Source: Diphasiastrum complanatum (Eukaryota; Streptophyta; Lycopodiopsida; Lycopodiales; Lycopodiaceae). From it: a DNA stretch of 64,000 nucleotides. This document shows, piece by piece, positions 62,370-64,000 of this stretch. The notes under the pieces are model-generated. The model had not been told where the DNA came from. It ran no database searches and worked only from the letters and a program-made list of their open reading frames with translations. Position 1 is the stretch's first letter; each line of letters opens with the position of its first letter. The position numbers were made by a program, and so were the translations under genes. The DNA is taken from the NCBI GenBank assembly GCA_029204225.1, contig CM055092.1:28008320-28072319 (forward strand). Reading direction: 5' to 3'.

Positions 62370-63651
62370 TCCATCTTATCCCAAAAGCTATCTGAATTCA
62401 ATCCAAAGCACACCAAAGTAGTCACCAAATATCCACTTTATTGATTTCTCTTTAAAGTAAATATCAAGTTACAAGCCTAAACACATAAGAGCATTGTTGC
62501 TAAGTCTCCTCATGGCCACCTACTGCATAGATTATGATGAGGAATGCCTCTCTCTAGGCCCACTTATACATAATCCTCAAGCACCCACTTAACCCTAACA
62601 CTTTCCTAATATTGAGACATGGCGAGTCCCGACACTTGCCACCCAACACTTGCCACTTGGCAGTACCCTGACACATTGGCAAGCGAGTAGGAGGACCGTC
62701 CGATCCGTGTCACTCATGCATTGGACCAAGTGTCCCAATGAACATATGACATGTCCTGTTGACCGGTCAACTCCTACTTTTTGGGAGATCAGTCCATCAA
62801 CCTCTGAATTAGGACCCAGTACCCTATGCCAAATATAAGCAAGTCAACAAGTTACCAAGCTGCTATTTACATTATCTTACAAAATACCACAGGCTAGTGT
62901 GAGCCATTTAATATAGTAGGAGCCTGAATACATGCCATAGAAGGGCCTCAAAAAAAAGTTTCATCTCAATCGTCCATTTGCAGCTGCTACATCATGTATC
63001 CTTCATTTGACAACTCGCTACCGTCTTGTAACAACTTTCGAAGCTCCCACGGCTTAACCTGCTACCATCGGTAGCCAACTTCCTCATGAAATACACCTAG
63101 TACATAATGTGTGTCACAAAAATCTTAAAAGAATCAAAAGAAACTCATTTTCCAATGTTATGTTAATAATTTCATCTATGCGAGCAATGTAGCCTTCTGC
63201 TACAAACTTGCCATGGCCTTCTTGTGGGTGTACAATGTATTTTTTGTGCATACAATGATCTTTAGGCTAGGCATACCATGCATTATGCTGGAAAGCCCAT
63301 GGGCTTTTCTAGCCATAATGCCCTTTATATTGGAAAGCCCATGAGCATCTTTTATTCCGCATGCAAAGAACTACATGCATATTTCTACCTGCCGACTACA
63401 TTAAGAAATGGGTTATATGCTACATCTACAAAATGTTGGTGAATCAAACATGATCTACTTTTTTCCATTCATGCATGTTCACTTTCATGTTGGGTAAGTG
63501 AGCCCTCTATTAAGGTTATTGCCTTTGCAAGGCAAGGCCAAAAATGGTAACAGTCGCTACCATGATGGCTTCCTCATGTATTAGATGTAAAATGGCTCTC
63601 CTATTTCTTTTTTGTTAAAGAGTGAGCTAAAAATTCCCAAACAAAAACCAT
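62370..63651. other. Intergenic
   Basis: No gene recognised. It contains the second copy of the 60.88-kb dispersed repeat near 63,465-63,515 and a loose repeat of GGAAAGCCCATG(G/A)GC near 63,290 and 63,340. Confidence 0.45.
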
Positions 63652-63668
63652 GAGAGAGAGAGAGAGAG
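63652..63668 (+). repeat. Short (GA)n run
   Basis: 17 bases of GA. Confidence 0.9.
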
Positions 63669-64000
63669 GAGCAATACCTTATGTAGAGGACTAAGGGGTC
63701 CATGTAGACATACAATACTTAAACTCTACATCCCAGCCGATTTGATATCCATAGGGTCTATTCTACAACAACCTGGATTGAAAAACAAGGGTTTTCACAG
63801 CAGCCGGGATTTTGAGCGTGTCAAGCACGATGCAAGATTGGGGTGGAAGATGAATGAAGTGCTAGTGAGGGAGGACACCCAGGGGATGCGCAGGGTGACC
63901 CAGAAAAAGAGTGAAAGGAAAATGTACATGAGCGATTTTCATTTATGGAGGGATGGGAGATGAGCAAGGAAGTGTGAGTTTTGTTAGAGGTGGAGGAGAT
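63669..64000. other. Window end, unassigned
   Basis: A 73-codon plus-strand frame (63,742-63,963) shows no known motif. The GA-rich composition at the end may account for its openness. Confidence 0.3.

Overview
This is nuclear DNA of a land plant with a large, repeat-rich genome. The evidence is two plant-specific transcription factor genes (GRAS and zinc finger-homeodomain), a decayed EIN3/EIL gene, and many degenerate Ty1/copia and Ty3/gypsy retrotransposons. There are also long GA/CT microsatellites and AT-rich spacers. I cannot name the species; a fern, lycophyte or gymnosperm would fit as well as a flowering plant.

Layout. 1-4.3 kb: three decayed copia pieces (+). 6.2-8.86 kb: gypsy leader, gag and protease (+), ending abruptly against a gypsy gag-to-RT block on the other strand (8.86-11.33 kb) that carries a foldback element. 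13.8-16.9 kb: a truncated gypsy integrase followed by an extra ORF (ORF3), then a long near-perfect hairpin. 20.3-21.8 kb: GA/CT arrays. 21.8-22.6 kb: LINE-like remnant. 24.2-25.3 kb: copia RT remnant and small inverted-repeat elements. 26.7-29 kb: an intact GRAS gene (-) with a CT tract in its leader. 31.5-32.3 kb: a tandem duplication, each copy holding a GA array. 34.6-39.8 kb: gypsy RT-integrase-ORF3 (-), abutting an oppositely oriented gypsy RT-integrase (39.8-42.05 kb). 47.3-48.2 kb: an intact ZF-HD gene (+). 50.3-59.2 kb: a gypsy element (-) split by a copia element with about 1.1-kb LTRs. 61.87-62.37 kb: EIN3/EIL pseudogene (-).

Only the GRAS and ZF-HD genes look functional. Both have a first ATG behind an in-frame stop and a plausible TATA box; both encode nuclear regulators. 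Everything else recognisable is mobile DNA or decayed.

Two observations stand out. First, the gypsy junctions near 8.86 kb and 39.83 kb are complementary: reversing the roughly 31 kb between them would put two gypsy elements back in normal domain order, which suggests an old inversion. Second, one gypsy family carries an extra ORF downstream of integrase, in the position of plant env-like or Athila-type ORFs, with an N-terminal conserved block and a C-terminal coiled coil. It is present in two copies, and one copy shows possible GT-AG introns.
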